This document shows, in pieces, positions 1 to 12,840 of a stretch of 64,000 nt of DNA. Within the stretch, counting starts at the first letter, position 1; every line of letters starts with the position of its first letter. The stretch comes from Mangifera indica (lineage: Eukaryota > Streptophyta > Magnoliopsida > Sapindales > Anacardiaceae). The position numbers and the translations under genes were made by a program. The DNA is taken from positions 8,749,620-8,813,619 of the forward strand of contig NC_058154.1 of NCBI RefSeq assembly GCF_011075055.1, in the 5' to 3' direction. The notes below the pieces were generated by a model. It was not told the origin of the DNA and searched no databases. It saw nothing but the letters and a program-made list of their open reading frames with translations.

Positions 1-688
1 AAAAATTTAAAGATTAAAGTTTTATCACATTTTCCTCCCTAGGTTTAGAAATCTTATAATTTTCCCCAACCCAAAGTTTGAAAACTGACAAATACCCCGG
101 AGGGTTTGTTTTTCTTTTCTTTGACATCAATTCATCATCTCTGATAGTCGATCATCCTTTTTCTTACCTTATCTCTCTCTTTGGTCACTCTTCCTTCCCT
201 TTATGACCATTTTTTATTATCATCTTTATCTTAGGTGAAGACGAACGATCTTTGTTTGAGACGAAAATGTGTCATCTTCATCTTTAAGACAATAATAGAT
301 TTTATTGAAATGAAGATGATTTCATCTTGGTCTTGATAAACAACAGTCAAAGAGAAAAAAAAGAGAGATTAGAGAGAGAGATAAGGTGGGAAGGAGAATG
401 GTCGACAGTCAGAGATGGTAAATCGATGTCGAAGAGAAGAGGAATAAACCGTATAAGGGTATTTGTCAGTTTTCAAATTTTGAGTTAAGGGAAATTGTAA
501 GTTTTTTGAACTTAGGGAGGAAAATATGATAAAACTTTATATTTTTTAATAAATAACAGTTTTACCCCTAATCATAATTGAATTTTTTCACAAAAATTTA
601 GTTGTGAGTGGATGTTTGGATTTTTGAAAGTTGAAGGGTGGAAATTTGGGATTTCACTATACCTTAGGTGGGAATAAGTCTTTCAACC
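1..688. mobile_element. Foldback MULE-type MITE, copy A (left end outside window)
   Basis: The two halves are imperfect inverted copies of each other: the C/T-rich arm near 35-200 returns as its complement near 370-530 (for example the agagagagataaggt stretch near 375). The right end (about 660-688) reads GGTGGGAATAAGTCTTT, a decayed form of the terminus GGTGGGAAATAGTCCTTTGGCC seen intact in copy B at 15,496-16,346. The left terminus lies before base 1. No coding capacity. Confidence 0.7.
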
Positions 689-1225
689 AAGAAAAAATCT
701 TGAAAGATAAAAATTAAATTTGAATTTTCAACTATAAGACTATAATAGTTAGCATGTATAATCCATGAAAATGGAAGATACATTTGTTATCAATATTATT
801 CAAAAAAAGATAAAAGAATGAATTTTCCATTTTAGGCTATCTCACAAGATCCTTGCATGAATTTTACATTCATATAAAATAAAATACAAATATCTTTGTT
901 GAGGTTTGAGGGTAAACAATGGTTCATTTTTATTCTATTGATGTCTTCTACATAAATAATTACATAATTATTTTGTTTGATTCTAACAAACTATTATTGA
1001 TATGTGTTGAAGTTGTGACTTTAAATATCAATGAGGTAAAAAAGAAGAAGTTAGGACCACAAGTCTTAAGACTTGACAAGATATAGATAATAGTTCGTTG
1101 ATTGGTTTCTATAGATTGATTTGCCTAAACCATGAGTCTATTGATTGACATACAATTAGGACATTGCTAGCCTTAGAGATGAGTCACATGATTAAAACAC
1201 CTCCAGAGAGAGAAGTGTGTAAAAC
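689..1225. other. Intergenic, AT-rich
   Basis: No gene, repeat or RNA recognised. It lies between the foldback MITE and the first gypsy LTR. Confidence 0.5.
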
Positions 1226-2445
1226 TATAACACCTACAGATACTGCTCAAGGTAATATAACCATTGCTTTATGATAAATACATGTGTGGTTATTATGGAA
1301 TATTAATTTGGAGTGACACATGATTATGCATGGAGAGGCCACGCCTTTGTGTCAATTGCCATGTTAGTTGTATAAGATGAATGCCATGTAATTTTTGAAT
1401 AAAGTGATACACAATTGTGTATGGTGGAACACATGCCTGTGTATAATGTTACATGGATTCAGTTTATAGTTGGCACATTTGCTATGTTTTATGGATATTC
1501 AATCCTATCCAAATACACAAACGAGAGCAAAAGAAAGAAAGAGAAAGTTAAAGATTGACTTTATAGCTTTCTAGTGGTAGTTTTGATGACGCTTTTTGAT
1601 AAGGAATTGATGAAATCGTAGAGAGAAGAAGGTCTAGTGATCAACCCTTGTTCTTGCAGTAAAATCTTCAAAAGTATGTAGGACACATGACTCTTTCTAA
1701 TTAATATATGATTTAGTGTGGACTGAAAAGGTTATCTTCTATTACAATTGCATAAATAGGAATGATGCTGATTGGTCATGATTTTGCCATGATTATTGAT
1801 AAGGAAGCCAAATTGATACGAGTTAGTTTCTTACATTTTTTGTTAGGGTTCATGTTACACCATTATTGATAAAGGAATTTCTTGTGTTGTTATGTGACTT
1901 GATGATGATTCATATATATGTAGTGCATGTTAAGTCGACTCTTGGATTAGTGAACTGTAGTTGTTATATTGTAATGTTGGAAGTTCAATGATTTGGTGTT
2001 CCTCATACTGTAATGGAGTATATGATTATAGTATCACAAATTTTGTTAATATTGCTCATAGATAATATAGTTGTGATGTTAAATAGCGGGGAAAAAGGGG
2101 AATAATATCTTAGTTCAGGTATGAAATTAGGGAAAACATATAGAGACCAAATTAAGGTATGAAAGCTGGTATGAGATTCTTTGTTGGGTTCGACACATGA
2201 CTGTGTGATATAGGACACATGCTTGTATGTGCAAATTCTATAATTTAGGTTGAGTTTTTTGATGATCTGATGATTATTGGACATAATTTTCTGTTGAATA
2301 GTCAACTTGGGCATAAAGTTTGCCTATGTATTTAGTATGCATGACTGTGTATAAGGTAAAATGACTAAAATATCCTTGAAAAGTAAAGTAGTTGAGATGC
2401 GTTTAAGTTTGAAAAAGCCTAAGTATAAAGAAAGGGCATATACTT
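1226..2445 (+). repeat. Truncated 5' LTR of Ty3/gypsy relic A
   Basis: The start (TATAAC, decayed from TGTAAC) and about 1.2 kb of sequence align with the full LTR at 8,145-10,608, and about 440 bp align with the LTR piece at 6,330-6,772. Shared landmarks are the ACACATGCCTGTGTAT-like short palindromes near 1,430 and a GACTAAAATATCCTTGAAAA stretch near 2,361 that matches 9,251. The last third of the LTR is missing. Boundaries are by eye. Confidence 0.65.
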
Positions 2446-5400
2446 GTGTTTGGAGACACAGTTTGCTAAGTATGCACCATAGTGAAATAATACACCAACA
2501 AGTTCAATCATTAGGCAAGGTATACCTCTAAGATAACTAATACAAAGATCAAACAGATAAAAAATTTTGTGTATAAGCTCGATCTAGCTATAGCTTAAAA
2601 TGTTATGATAAGTATTCAGTCAACCTAGATTTATAGAGAGGCCTTGAGTAGGGTGTTGAGAATTGAGGTATTTATCAAGATAATGTATGGAAAATCTACC
2701 TTTGCACAATACTAGAGCCATAATCAAGTGCCACCAATGAACATAGAGGTTTTCCTACAGAAAAAAAAGAGAAAGAGATTATGCCAGCTAAGGGTAATAA
2801 GAAATGTTGGAAAACAGTAAGCAGTAAAAGTGAATCGAGGCTCTAGTTGATTAGAGGTGCGATAAACATTATAGAGGAAAGTGTTTGGTTGGATAAGAAG
2901 TATTTTCCAACTACTGACAATTAGGACATATAGCCAAATTCTATCTAAGGGCTTTAATTTAAGCCAAACAACTAATGGGGGGAGCTAATGTTACAATGTA
3001 CACCACCATATAGGCAGTCGCTAAGGCTAGCCTATCATTAGTGACTAGTTAGATTTCTTACCTTATTACTGGTGCTACTCATTGTTTTGTAGTCAAGAGT
3101 TTGGTAGAAAGATTAGTGCTACATCTAGTGAAAGTGGCATATAAAGCTAAGATAGAGTTACCAGATAGTGGGTTAGTGATCAGTGATTAGATGCTCTTGG
3201 GATAGACCATTGAGATTAAAAGCAGACTATTGCTCGTGGATATGATTTTATTTCACATGCTAGATTTTGTCATGATCTTAAAGATGAATTTTCTAGGGAG
3301 AAATAGAGTTGAGATTGACTATCGATGTAAAAAGGTTCAATTCAATCTCAAGGGTGGTGATCAATTGACTTTGGTGAGGGGTATTTCAAAAGCATGATGA
3401 TTAGTGTCATAATGATGAAATGTTAAGGGATGCACAAGTTTTTTTGCTCATATAGTAAACAAGATAGAGTCAAACCTAAGTATTAATGAGACATTAATAG
3501 TTCAAGAGTTTCCAAATGTTTTTCCAAAAGAGTTATCAAGATTAACTCTTGAACAAAAGGTTGAATTCAATATAGAATTGGCGTCGAGCATAACATCTTT
3601 ATCAAAGGCACCCTACAGAATGACCATAATCAAATTACAATAATTGAGGAAGCAACTCCAAGAGTTACTAGATAATGGGTTTATAAGATCGAGTCATTCT
3701 CCTTAGAGAGTTCTTATCCTATTTGTTAAAAAGAAAAACGAATTCATGAGACTATCGAGAATTAAACAAGGTAACGTGAAGAACAAGTACCCTTTAGTTA
3801 GAATTGATAATTTATTATATCAATTAAGAGGGGCATTGGTATTCTTTAAAATTTATATAAGATCGAGTTACCATCAGGTCAGGGTAACTAAATAGGATAT
3901 ACCTAAAACAATTTTTTGGACGAGGTATATACATTTTGAATTTGTTGTGATGCCAGTTGGACTAACAAATACCTCTACAGTGTTTGTGGATTTGATAAAC
4001 AAGGTATCCCATGACTGCTTAAATAAGTTCATGTAATGTTTATAGATGATATTTTGGTATACTCCAAGAGACATGGGGAACATGAGGAACACTTGAGGTT
4101 TACCCTACAAAGATTAGGGGATAAGTAACTTTATGCTAAGTTTTCAAAGTGAGGCTTTTGGTTAGACCGAGTTGCATTTTTTAGGCATATGGTTTCAGTA
4201 GAGAGTATATCAGTATATCTAAGTAACATTGAGGTAATGTTAGATTGGTATAGGCTAAAGACTATCACAGAGGTTTAGAGTTTTCTAGGTCTAACTGGGT
4301 ATTATAGAAGATTTGTAAAGGGGTTTGCTAGGCTAGCAAAACTCTCATAACTATCATAAAGAAGGAAATTCAGTTTTAATGGTCAAATACCTATGAAGAA
4401 AGTTTCCAATAGTTAAAAAAGGTATTAACCTATGTTTTTGTGTTAGCCCTATCGAAGGATAAAGTCAAGTATGATTTATACACAGACACTTCTTATAGTG
4501 GTTTGGGAGTAGTACTAATGTAGTAAGGCAAAGTGATAACATATGCCTCGAGACAACTAAAAGATTTTAAGACTAGATACCCCATTCTTAATTTAAAGTT
4601 GGCAATAGTAGTATTTGCTTTCAACATTTGGAGACACTACCTATATGGGGTCAGATGCAACATATACACTAATCATAAGAGTCTTATATATTTCTTCACT
4701 CTGAAATAGTTGAATATAAGATAGAAAATATGGCTTGAGTTAATGAAGGACTACAACAGTGATATTAAATATCATCTGGGCAAGACAAATCTAGTAGTAG
4801 ATACCCTTAGTAGACAAGTATTTATATCATAGTTGATAGTTCAAAGAGGGATTCAAACAGACTTGAACTGAAAGCAAAATGAGATTTATTGAGGCCTTAA
4901 CAAGATTGGAGATCAAATCCACATTGGTAGAGGAGATCAAAGCTACTTAGTTAAATGATGATTGTCGTAGGTAGAAATTTCAGAGAGTTTATAATGGTCT
5001 TGAGACAAACGTCCAGGTAGATGATGGTGTTCTTAATTTTAGAGGCAAATTATGCATTATACCAATAGTTGATTTGAGGTAGAAGATTCTTTTAAAGGCT
5101 CACAATTCTCTTTACACCACCCACCCTAGAATGTAAAGATGTACCAAGATTTGAGAAGTTTCCAGTGGTTGGGTATGAAGAAAAATATAATTGAATATGT
5201 TGCCAATTGTCTCACCTATAAATAAGTTAATACCGAACACCAAAGACCATTAAGATTACTTTAACCTTTGAATGTGCCTAAGTGGAAATGGGAACATATA
5301 TCTATGGACTTTATTGTTAGGCTCTCAAGAGTGTAACTTGGTTTTAATGTGCTATAGGTTATGTTGATAAATTAACTAACACAATGCATTTTCTTCCTGC

Positions 5401-6246
5401 TAAAGACACCACCCTTACAGATTAGTTAGGAAAGCTATATGCATGAGAGACAAGGACATACGATTTGTGTCAGCTTTTAAAAGTTTGCATAGATCATTGG
5501 GCATGAATTTGGCATTCAGTCTTTATCACTCGTAGACAAATGGTTAGACAAAGAAGACCAACCAAGTATTAGAGGACATATTGAGAGCTTACAATTTGAA
5601 TCATTGGGCTAGTTAGATAGATATGTTACCCTTAAGAGAGTTTACCGATAATAACAATTATTAGGTGACGATTCAAATAGTGCCTTATGAGGCACTTTTT
5701 GTCATTCTTTTTAACATTAGGATGAGTTGGGTGAAAGAGATGTCTTGGTACAATCACTTGGATCGGAGTTGACTTAGAGTATGATTGATAAAGCCTAGTT
5801 GATCAGAAAAAAGATAAAACGGGCCTAGGATTGATAAAAAAGTTATGTCGATTAGAGAAGTATAGATTTGAAATTCAATGTGACTGATAGAGTTTTCATC
5901 AAAATGGCCCTTTATAAGCATGTGGTAAGGTTCAAGAGGGCAAGTTGATTCCCAAGTTCATAAACTTATATGAGATTATAGAGCAGGTTAGCAAGGTAGC
6001 ATAAAACTTGCACTATCGATGAGTGTGAATCGTATTCATAATGTATTCCATATTTTGTCATTGCATAAGTATATTGGTGATCCTTTGCATGTATTAAAGA
6101 CCAAGGAGATTAAGTTATTAGATGTCTTGAGTTATGAAGAGAAACTGATTCAGATCATAGATAGGAAGATTAAGCACTTTAGGAACCAACAAATTCCCTT
6201 GGTTAAGGTACTTTGGAGAAACCACAAAGTTGAGATGACTACTTAG
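2446..6246 (+). pseudogene. Ty3/gypsy relic A: decayed gag-pol
   Basis: Pieces of a gypsy polyprotein appear in order, broken by many stops and frameshifts. They are: a degraded CCHC zinc knuckle (about 2,850-2,935); an aspartic-protease start reading TGATHCFV (about 3,065-3,095); reverse transcriptase (about 3,540-4,140) with a DDILVYS-like catalytic box near 4,046; RNase H with ITYASRQL near 4,530 and a decayed HPGKANVVADALSR motif at about 4,772-4,817; integrase with the HNSLYTTHP zinc-binding start near 5,100 and WKWEHISMDFI near 5,290. Motif order and the integrase wording fit the Tekay/Del-type chromoviral gypsy group; this lineage call is inference. It is dead: almost no domain is open for 100 codons. 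Confidence 0.85.
6019..6246 (+). pseudogene. Integrase C-terminal/chromodomain-like tail of gypsy relic A
   Basis: A 75-codon open stretch contains IQIIDRKIKHFRNQQIPLVK followed by VLWRNH. This matches the tail of Tekay/Del-type integrases, where a chromodomain-like module reads ILDRK...LRNK.IPLVKVLWRNH. It is the longest open piece of relic A and ends just before the 3' LTR fragment. A second, more diverged copy of the same tail is at 7,750-7,998. Confidence 0.75.
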
Positions 6247-6329
6247 AAGATGGAATAAAATATGAAAGCAAAATATCTCTAGCTGTCTATCAAATTCTAG
6301 AAAGGAAATTCCAATAAAGGAAGAGGAAT

Positions 6330-6772
6330 TCTAATACCAATAGGTATGTTTCAAAGGCAATATATCAATTTCTTTATGATAAATGCATGTGTGGTTGTTT
6401 GAATGTGAGAAAAATAATGGTATATGAATTTGGAGTGACACACGACCATACATAGAGAGGTCATACTTGTGTGTCGATTGCCATGTCAATTGAATAAGAT
6501 GGACATTGTATAATTTTTGAATTTAATGATATATGACTATATGTGGTAGAGCACACACCTGTATATGCCATTACATGGATTTAGTTTATATTTGACATGT
6601 TTGTTGTGTTTTAAGGATGATCAATCCTATCCAAATGTATAAACGAGAGTAGAAGAGAGAAATAGTTGAAGATTGAATTTCCAACTTACCTATGATAGTT
6701 CTGACAAGATTTTCTGGTGAGGCAATTAACGAAAATGATAGAGAGAATAAGGTTTAGTGATCAACCTTTGAG
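6330..6772 (+). repeat. 3' LTR fragment of gypsy relic A
   Basis: Aligns with the first about 440 bp of the LTRs at 1,226 and 8,145 (shared GATAAATGCATGTGTGG and the AATCCTATCCAAAT stretch near 6,624 and 1,501). It stops abruptly near 6,772, where integrase sequence of a second element begins. Confidence 0.65.
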
Positions 6773-8130
6773 GTAGATTTTTATATTATCAAAGACATTC
6801 TTAAGTTTAGAGGCATAGTATGTGTTCCACTAGTTGATGAATTGAGGTAGATGACTCTTGTAGAGATTCATAATTCTCTTTACACTGGTTATCCTAAGGT
6901 GTAAAGATGTATTAGGATTTGACGAGGAGTTTTTAGTGATTAGGTATTAAAAAAAATGTGGATGAGTATATTGCTAAGTATTTCACCTGTCAACAAGTTA
7001 AGGTTGAACACTAGAGACTGTCAAGATTTCTTCAACGTCTTAGTATGCTTGAGTGCAAATGGAAACATATTTCTATGGACTTTATTGTTAGACTCTTAAG
7101 GATATAGAGTGGATATAATGAGTTATGGGTCATTATGCATAGATTCACTAAGATAGTGTACTTCCTCTATATTTAGGACACTACCCCTATAAATCTGTTA
7201 AGAAAGTTTTATGTGAGAGAGATTGTCAGGTTACATGGGGTGCCTAAGATTATTGTGTCAAATAGAGACACACAATTTATGTCAACTTTCTAAAAGAGTT
7301 TCCATAGATAGTTTGACACTAATTTGACATTCAGTATAACATATCACCTACAAACAAATGGTTAGACTAAATGGGCTAACTAGGTGTTAGAGGACATGTT
7401 GAGAGTTTGTTGTTTGGACTATAAAATGAGTTGGGTGGAAATGTTACTTTTAGTTGAGTTTGCCTATAATAACAGTTATTAGATGATAATTCAGATGATG
7501 TCCTATAAGGTACTCTATGGTAAGAGATGTTATTATCCTCTATACTAGGATTAGTTAGGTGAAATAGATGCCTTGGTACAATCTCTAGGACCGAAGTTAA
7601 CTTAAAGGATGATTGAGGATGTACGAGTGATTAGACAAAAGATAAAGCAAACGTAAGATTGACAAAAAACCTATGTTGATCTAAGATGAAAAGATTTAGA
7701 GTTCATTGTAAGTAATAAGGTTTTTATCAGAGTAGCCCTTTATAAGCATATGATATGGTTTGAGAGAAAAGTTAAGTTAGCTCCCAGGTATATCATCTCT
7801 TATGATATAGTGGAACAAGTCAACAAGGTAGCTTATGGACTCGCATTACCAGTAGACATGGATAAAATTCATGATGTATTCGATTTTTTGTTATTGAGTA
7901 AGTATATTGATGATCTTTCTCATGTGTTAGGGATTAAGGAGATTCAATTATTAGAGGACTTGAGTTTTGAGAAGAAAATTGATTCAAATTTTGGATAGAA
8001 GAGTCAAACAGATTAAGAACCGGTAAATCTGTTTAGTCAAAATGTTGTGGTGGAACCATAAAGTTGAAGAAGCTATGAGAGAAAAACATTTTGAGCTATT
8101 TCCAGTGGATTCCAAGGACAAAATTCTAAT
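6773..8130 (+). pseudogene. Ty3/gypsy relic B: integrase only
   Basis: A second, independently decayed copy of the gypsy integrase. It has a zinc-binding start (HNSLYTGYPKV near 6,870), a WKWKHISMDFIVRLLR core entry near 7,060, a core continuation near 7,230-7,480, and a C-terminal tail at 7,750-7,998 with PRYIISYDIVEQVNKVAYGL. It differs from relic A by many substitutions, so it is not a recent duplicate. Everything upstream of integrase is absent. The element continues into the complete LTR at 8,145. Confidence 0.8.
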
Positions 8131-8144
8131 AAGAGGAAAGGAAT

Positions 8145-10608
8145 TGTAACAATCACAAGTATGTCTTAAAGGCATAATAGTCATTTTGTATGTGTATCTG
8201 GTTATATGATTGATTGAGTATGAGTTGAATGATGTATTGTGAAATTTAAGTGACACAACCATGCATGAAAAGGACATGCCTATTTGTCACATTACCACGT
8301 CAGTCAGATAAGAAAATTTTTGCATGCAATTTGAATTAAATAATACATAGTCATATGTGGTGAGACACACACCCATGTATGGAGTTACGTGATTTTAGTT
8401 TTAAAAAGCACGTCAGTTGTGTTTTTGGGATCGTTATTGTCAAAGTAAATGCATGTAAACTTGTAAAAGGAGAGGAGAGTTCATACTGACTTTTACGCAT
8501 TGTCTTAGTAGCTCTAGTGTTCAGTTTCCAGTGACTTGGTGGAAGAAAAGGTAGAGAGAATGAGACCCATCAATCATCTTGAATTCTTTTATAGTAACGT
8601 TCTAAAGAAGTGGGATTCTTTATGTTTCTAGTATAAGTTGTGATGTATATTTATGCCTCTAGAATTAATCCTTGGTTAATGTGTATATGATTGGATTATG
8701 ATGAATTGATGATACTTAGTTGATGATATTTTGTGATGGGAAAATGTACATGTATATAGATAAAGTGATAAATGATGTTATTGTTTACACGAGATGCTTC
8801 TTTGATCTGTGATAATTAGATTATACTTAGAATGTGATGGTTTAAGCCACTATGACGCAATTTATAATGTTACAGTTAAGTAATTGTTATAGTAGATGAA
8901 ATGGTCATGATTATGTGCGGTTTGGAAGCATGGATGTATGCTTTGTGATGTTGAATCTTTTATGGTATGTTTGGCATACTTTTAGCATTATGTTTAAGTT
9001 AGAAATAATGTAAGATGATAATAGATTAAGAGGTTCCTAATAGGGATAGATTAAGGTGTGAAATTAGGTAAATTTGTCATTTTTCTTAGTTTGTATGAGA
9101 CACACCTTTATGTGCACAAATCTTAGATTTTAGATTGAATTTTTTTTTTACCATCCAATAACTATTAGACAGCATTGATTGTCAAGTAGTCAATTGGGAC
9201 ACAAAGTTCGCTTGTGTATAATTTTTGCAAGACTATGTGTAGGATAAAACAACTAAACTACCTTTAAGAAGTAGAGTAGTTGAAAATTGAGATAAGTTGA
9301 CTTTGAGAAAATAAGCCAAGTTTAGAGAATAGGGCACTAGGAAAATGTTTACCTGGGGAAAAGCCACTAGGAAAGAAGGTCATGTACAATTTGGAGAATT
9401 TACATGCCCGTGTTCCAAAAGAAACACGCCTATGTATAAAGCACAGTATAGACACACCCTTGAGGGGATAACTATGCTCATACACAAGGAAGATAAATGC
9501 CTGTGTATTTTAGATAACACACCCGTGTATGAAGGGAAAAATAAAGAAAAAAAATAAGAACAAAGCAATCAGCTTAAGGGTCAATCCTGAGAGACATTAT
9601 AGATATTTTGGGTACACATTAGTGCCTTACGTGCTAAGAGATGAGCTAATGTCAAGCATGAGGTGTGATTAGGGTGAAAGCCAAGATAAGCCTAAGGCAA
9701 TTTGAGGGTCGAGATGCATGCACGCTAGACATCTTAAAGTCGTTACAAGGGGGCATTGTGAGTACAAACTCCTTACACTGCTTGTAGTAAGACATGTCTA
9801 CAGGAGGACATTATACCTACAATAATGTACTAACTCTCAATAGAGCCAAGTTATAGTGATGTTTGAAAGTCTAATAATGGTGTAGACGAGTGGACTGCAC
9901 AATGAGTGTTCATGTGACTAAGGTGCCAAATCCCTGTATTTGATCTAATCTAATCAGTCTAGTATACAATTATGAGACGTAGCTTTCAAATAATAGATTT
10001 TTCACCTAAAGATGATATGGTCACATCGGTAGGGATTTAGGTAATGGTTCTTTAGTGACCAAATAGGACATAATTCAATAAAAGAGTTGTGATACATAAC
10101 CTAGACATTCCTAAGATTAGTAAGAGTACAAATATGAGATATAAAACCCATCATCATCCTAATGGGAGGGTAGAGACATACTCTAGATGACAGAGCTAGT
10201 ATGGGTCAAGTTAAGGGCATTCTAGGGATTATGTAAATGTTGATAGTAAGGTCTCCTATTTACTGAGTGTTCTATCACTCACTCCCCTACTTTCATGTGC
10301 ATGTACAAGTAATCTTGATAATTGCAGGATGAGTGGCGATTAGTGGACATAGAGTTAAGGAAGACATTTCTATCATTTTGACAATTTATTAGTTTATGGA
10401 TGTAGATTATAATTTTATGTATTAGCTACACAAATTATGTTGTTTTTATGAATGTTCTTATGTTGTGGACATCTTTTGTATCCTTCCTAGTCATGTATTT
10501 TTGAAAAGGGTATTTCTTAATTTTTGTGGTTTTATAAATGATGTTTTTATTCCAGAGTTTTTGAGACTTACTTATGGTTTAAAATTGTAAGCATGAGGGG
10601 GTGTTACA
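8145..10608 (+). repeat. Complete LTR (about 2.46 kb) of gypsy relic B
   Basis: Begins TGTAAC just after the integrase tail and ends TGTTACA at 10,602-10,608, the expected TG...CA inverted ends. The interior carries several short palindromic motifs of the type ACACGCCYGTGT (for example near 9,403, 9,425, 9,497 and 9,520), a style common in Tekay/Del-like LTRs. Short reading frames inside it (such as 9,264-9,485 and 9,345-9,557) have no protein similarity that I recognise. Confidence 0.75.
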
Positions 10609-10826
10609 CTGTTACACACAAGAGATAGATGGACTCAGATGATTATTTGGTAATTTGATAGTCTAGTTTATGATTTGACTTTTACATGTTAGACTTGGAT
10701 TTGTATGCAAACACATTGTGGATATTTATTTGGTTTAATTATTGTTGGCACTTGGGATTATGTTATTAATTTCTGTGATTCATAATTTATATGAGGTTAT
10801 TTTAGTTACTTCATTTTATTGAATGT
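10609..10826. other. Spacer between gypsy LTR and copia relic
   Basis: AT-rich. I see no gene and no clear copia LTR. It may be copia internal sequence too decayed to read. Confidence 0.4.
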
Positions 10827-12840
10827 ATGTTAAATTGTAGTAGTTGCATGATGTTAGTTAAGATTAAAGTAATATTTTATCCCAAAGGACTGCATATTAG
10901 GGGTGGGGTGTTTGAAAAGCTTAATAGAGCTCGTCAAACAAAATTTGCTCCATGGAAAAAGATCGAAAGGTTACCATTTTGTGATCGGTACGTCTATGGT
11001 AAGATGTGTAGGGTGAAGTTTAGTACTGGAGACCATAACACTAAGTCTTCACTGCAATACGTATATGTTTTTGGGGCCTTCCAAGCAATTATCTTTAGGT
11101 AGATGCAGCTATTTCCTAAATATTATAGATGACTATACTAGGAGGTTTTGGATCTACTTCATGAAAGACCAAAGAGTGTAAAACTATGGTTCATAATCAG
11201 ACTGGACGCTATATTAAGCAATTGAGAACTGATAAAAGGCTCAAATTTGTTAACGAAGATTTCAACATCTTTGTAACGAAAGCAATATAGTTTGCACTGG
11301 AATGCTAAAGGAACACCACAACAAAACGGGCTTGCAAAACGTATGAATAAAACTATACTTGACTAGGTTTGAAGTTTATTGTCCTGTTTGAAGCATTCTC
11401 GTCATCTTTTAGCATAAGCTGCATTTATAGCGGTTTATCAAATATATAAACCCCTTCATTAGCCATTGGTTGCAATGCAAGACACCAATTCAAATGTAGA
11501 GAGGTTATCTTGTAAGTTAAAAAAACTTAAAAAGAGTTTCGAGTGTATTGTTTTCATACTCAGTAAATAAGGAAAACTTCAACCAAGGGCTATGAAATGT
11601 ATTTTTATTAGTTACCGTGATGGAGTCAAAAGGCATAAATTTAGGGATCTATCAGCTAACAAGAGCACCATCAGTAGAGACGTGATTTCAAGGAGAATAA
11701 AATTCTCACACTTAATAGGAATACAAACTCTGAAACGGAGTCTCGGACCAAGATGGAACAATCTAAATTTGACCTTGTTGATACACATTCAGGGGTTGCT
11801 TCAAGGGGAAATTCAGGTGCTACTTTGGGCAAGAAATTGAAGTACAGAAAGTTGAAAATTTTGAAGCAAAAATTCTAGTAAGAGTTCAAATATCTGATTG
11901 TAGATGAGGTGGATAAAGAAGCTTCTCAACCTAATGACTTGGGGAATTATCAGTTAACCTGTGATAGGGTTGGTAAAACCATCAGGCCACCTAAAAGATT
12001 CGGTTATGTTGAATTGGTTGTGTATGCACTACAAGTTAATTGCTGAAGAAACTGACAAGGAACCAAAAACAGTAAATGATCCAGTAAATTCAAATAAGAC
12101 AATGGTTGGATGCAATGAAGCAGGAATATGATTCTCCGATGAAGAATCAAACATGGCAAGTTGTTGATATGCCCAAAGGAGGAAAGACGGTAAATGCAAA
12201 TGAATTTTTAAAAGAAGCCCAAAATTCCTAGAATTAGAGCCGCCCAGATTCAAAGCTTGTTTGGTGGCAAAATGTTTCACACATGCAAGAAATTAGATAT
12301 GTTCATGATTGAATCTGGTTTGACTAAAAGCAAACAAAATAGTTATTTTTACTTCAAGGAATTAAGTATAACTGCTTTATCTATCTTGTTTTGTACGTGC
12401 TAGTAACATGTAAAGACAAGGCTGAAATGGAAAAGTTTAAAAGGCTGACGAGCTTACATTTCGATGTGAAATACTTTGTTTAAGTTGGGAAAATTCCAAG
12501 CATGAACATAACCAAAAATTGAAAGGTTGGTACACTGACCTTGCTTCAGCAAGATTATCTGTAAAAGATGCTGAAAAGGTTTAATATGCATGATGCCAAG
12601 GCAGTAAAAACACCTATAGAGCATCACTCTAAATTGAGTGTTTCACAAAATCCAAAATCTAGTACGCAGAAGGAGATGATAAACGTGCATACACTAATGC
12701 TATAGATAGTTTGATGTACTTAATGATTCTACAAGACTAGATTTGGCTATTGCAGTATACGATAAACCAATTTATGAATAATCAATTTAACTCTTACGAA
12801 ATATATCAACTTACAATAAGCGGTAGAACTTGTTACCTGA
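10827..12840 (+). pseudogene. Ty1/copia relic 1: decayed pol
   Basis: The integrase region opens with FCDRYVYGKMCRVKFS (in 10,827-11,102), the copia GAG-pre-integrase zinc motif C..C.YGK. An integrase C-terminal piece at 11,592-11,730 reads YRDGVKRHKFRDLSANKSTI, as in copia GYKDGVKGYKLW. Reverse transcriptase remnants are visible at about 12,110-12,260 (NQTWQ...MPKGGKTVN) and about 12,560-12,830 (MHDAKAVKTPIE, then a YTNAIDSLMYL-like motif). Stops and frameshifts are frequent. No LTR was recognised at either side. The right end runs directly into NLR-flanking sequence near 12,870. Confidence 0.85.

Noticed and set aside
9264..9568. Three overlapping open frames of 62-73 codons
   Set aside because: They lie wholly inside a gypsy LTR, overlap each other on both strands and resemble no protein family.
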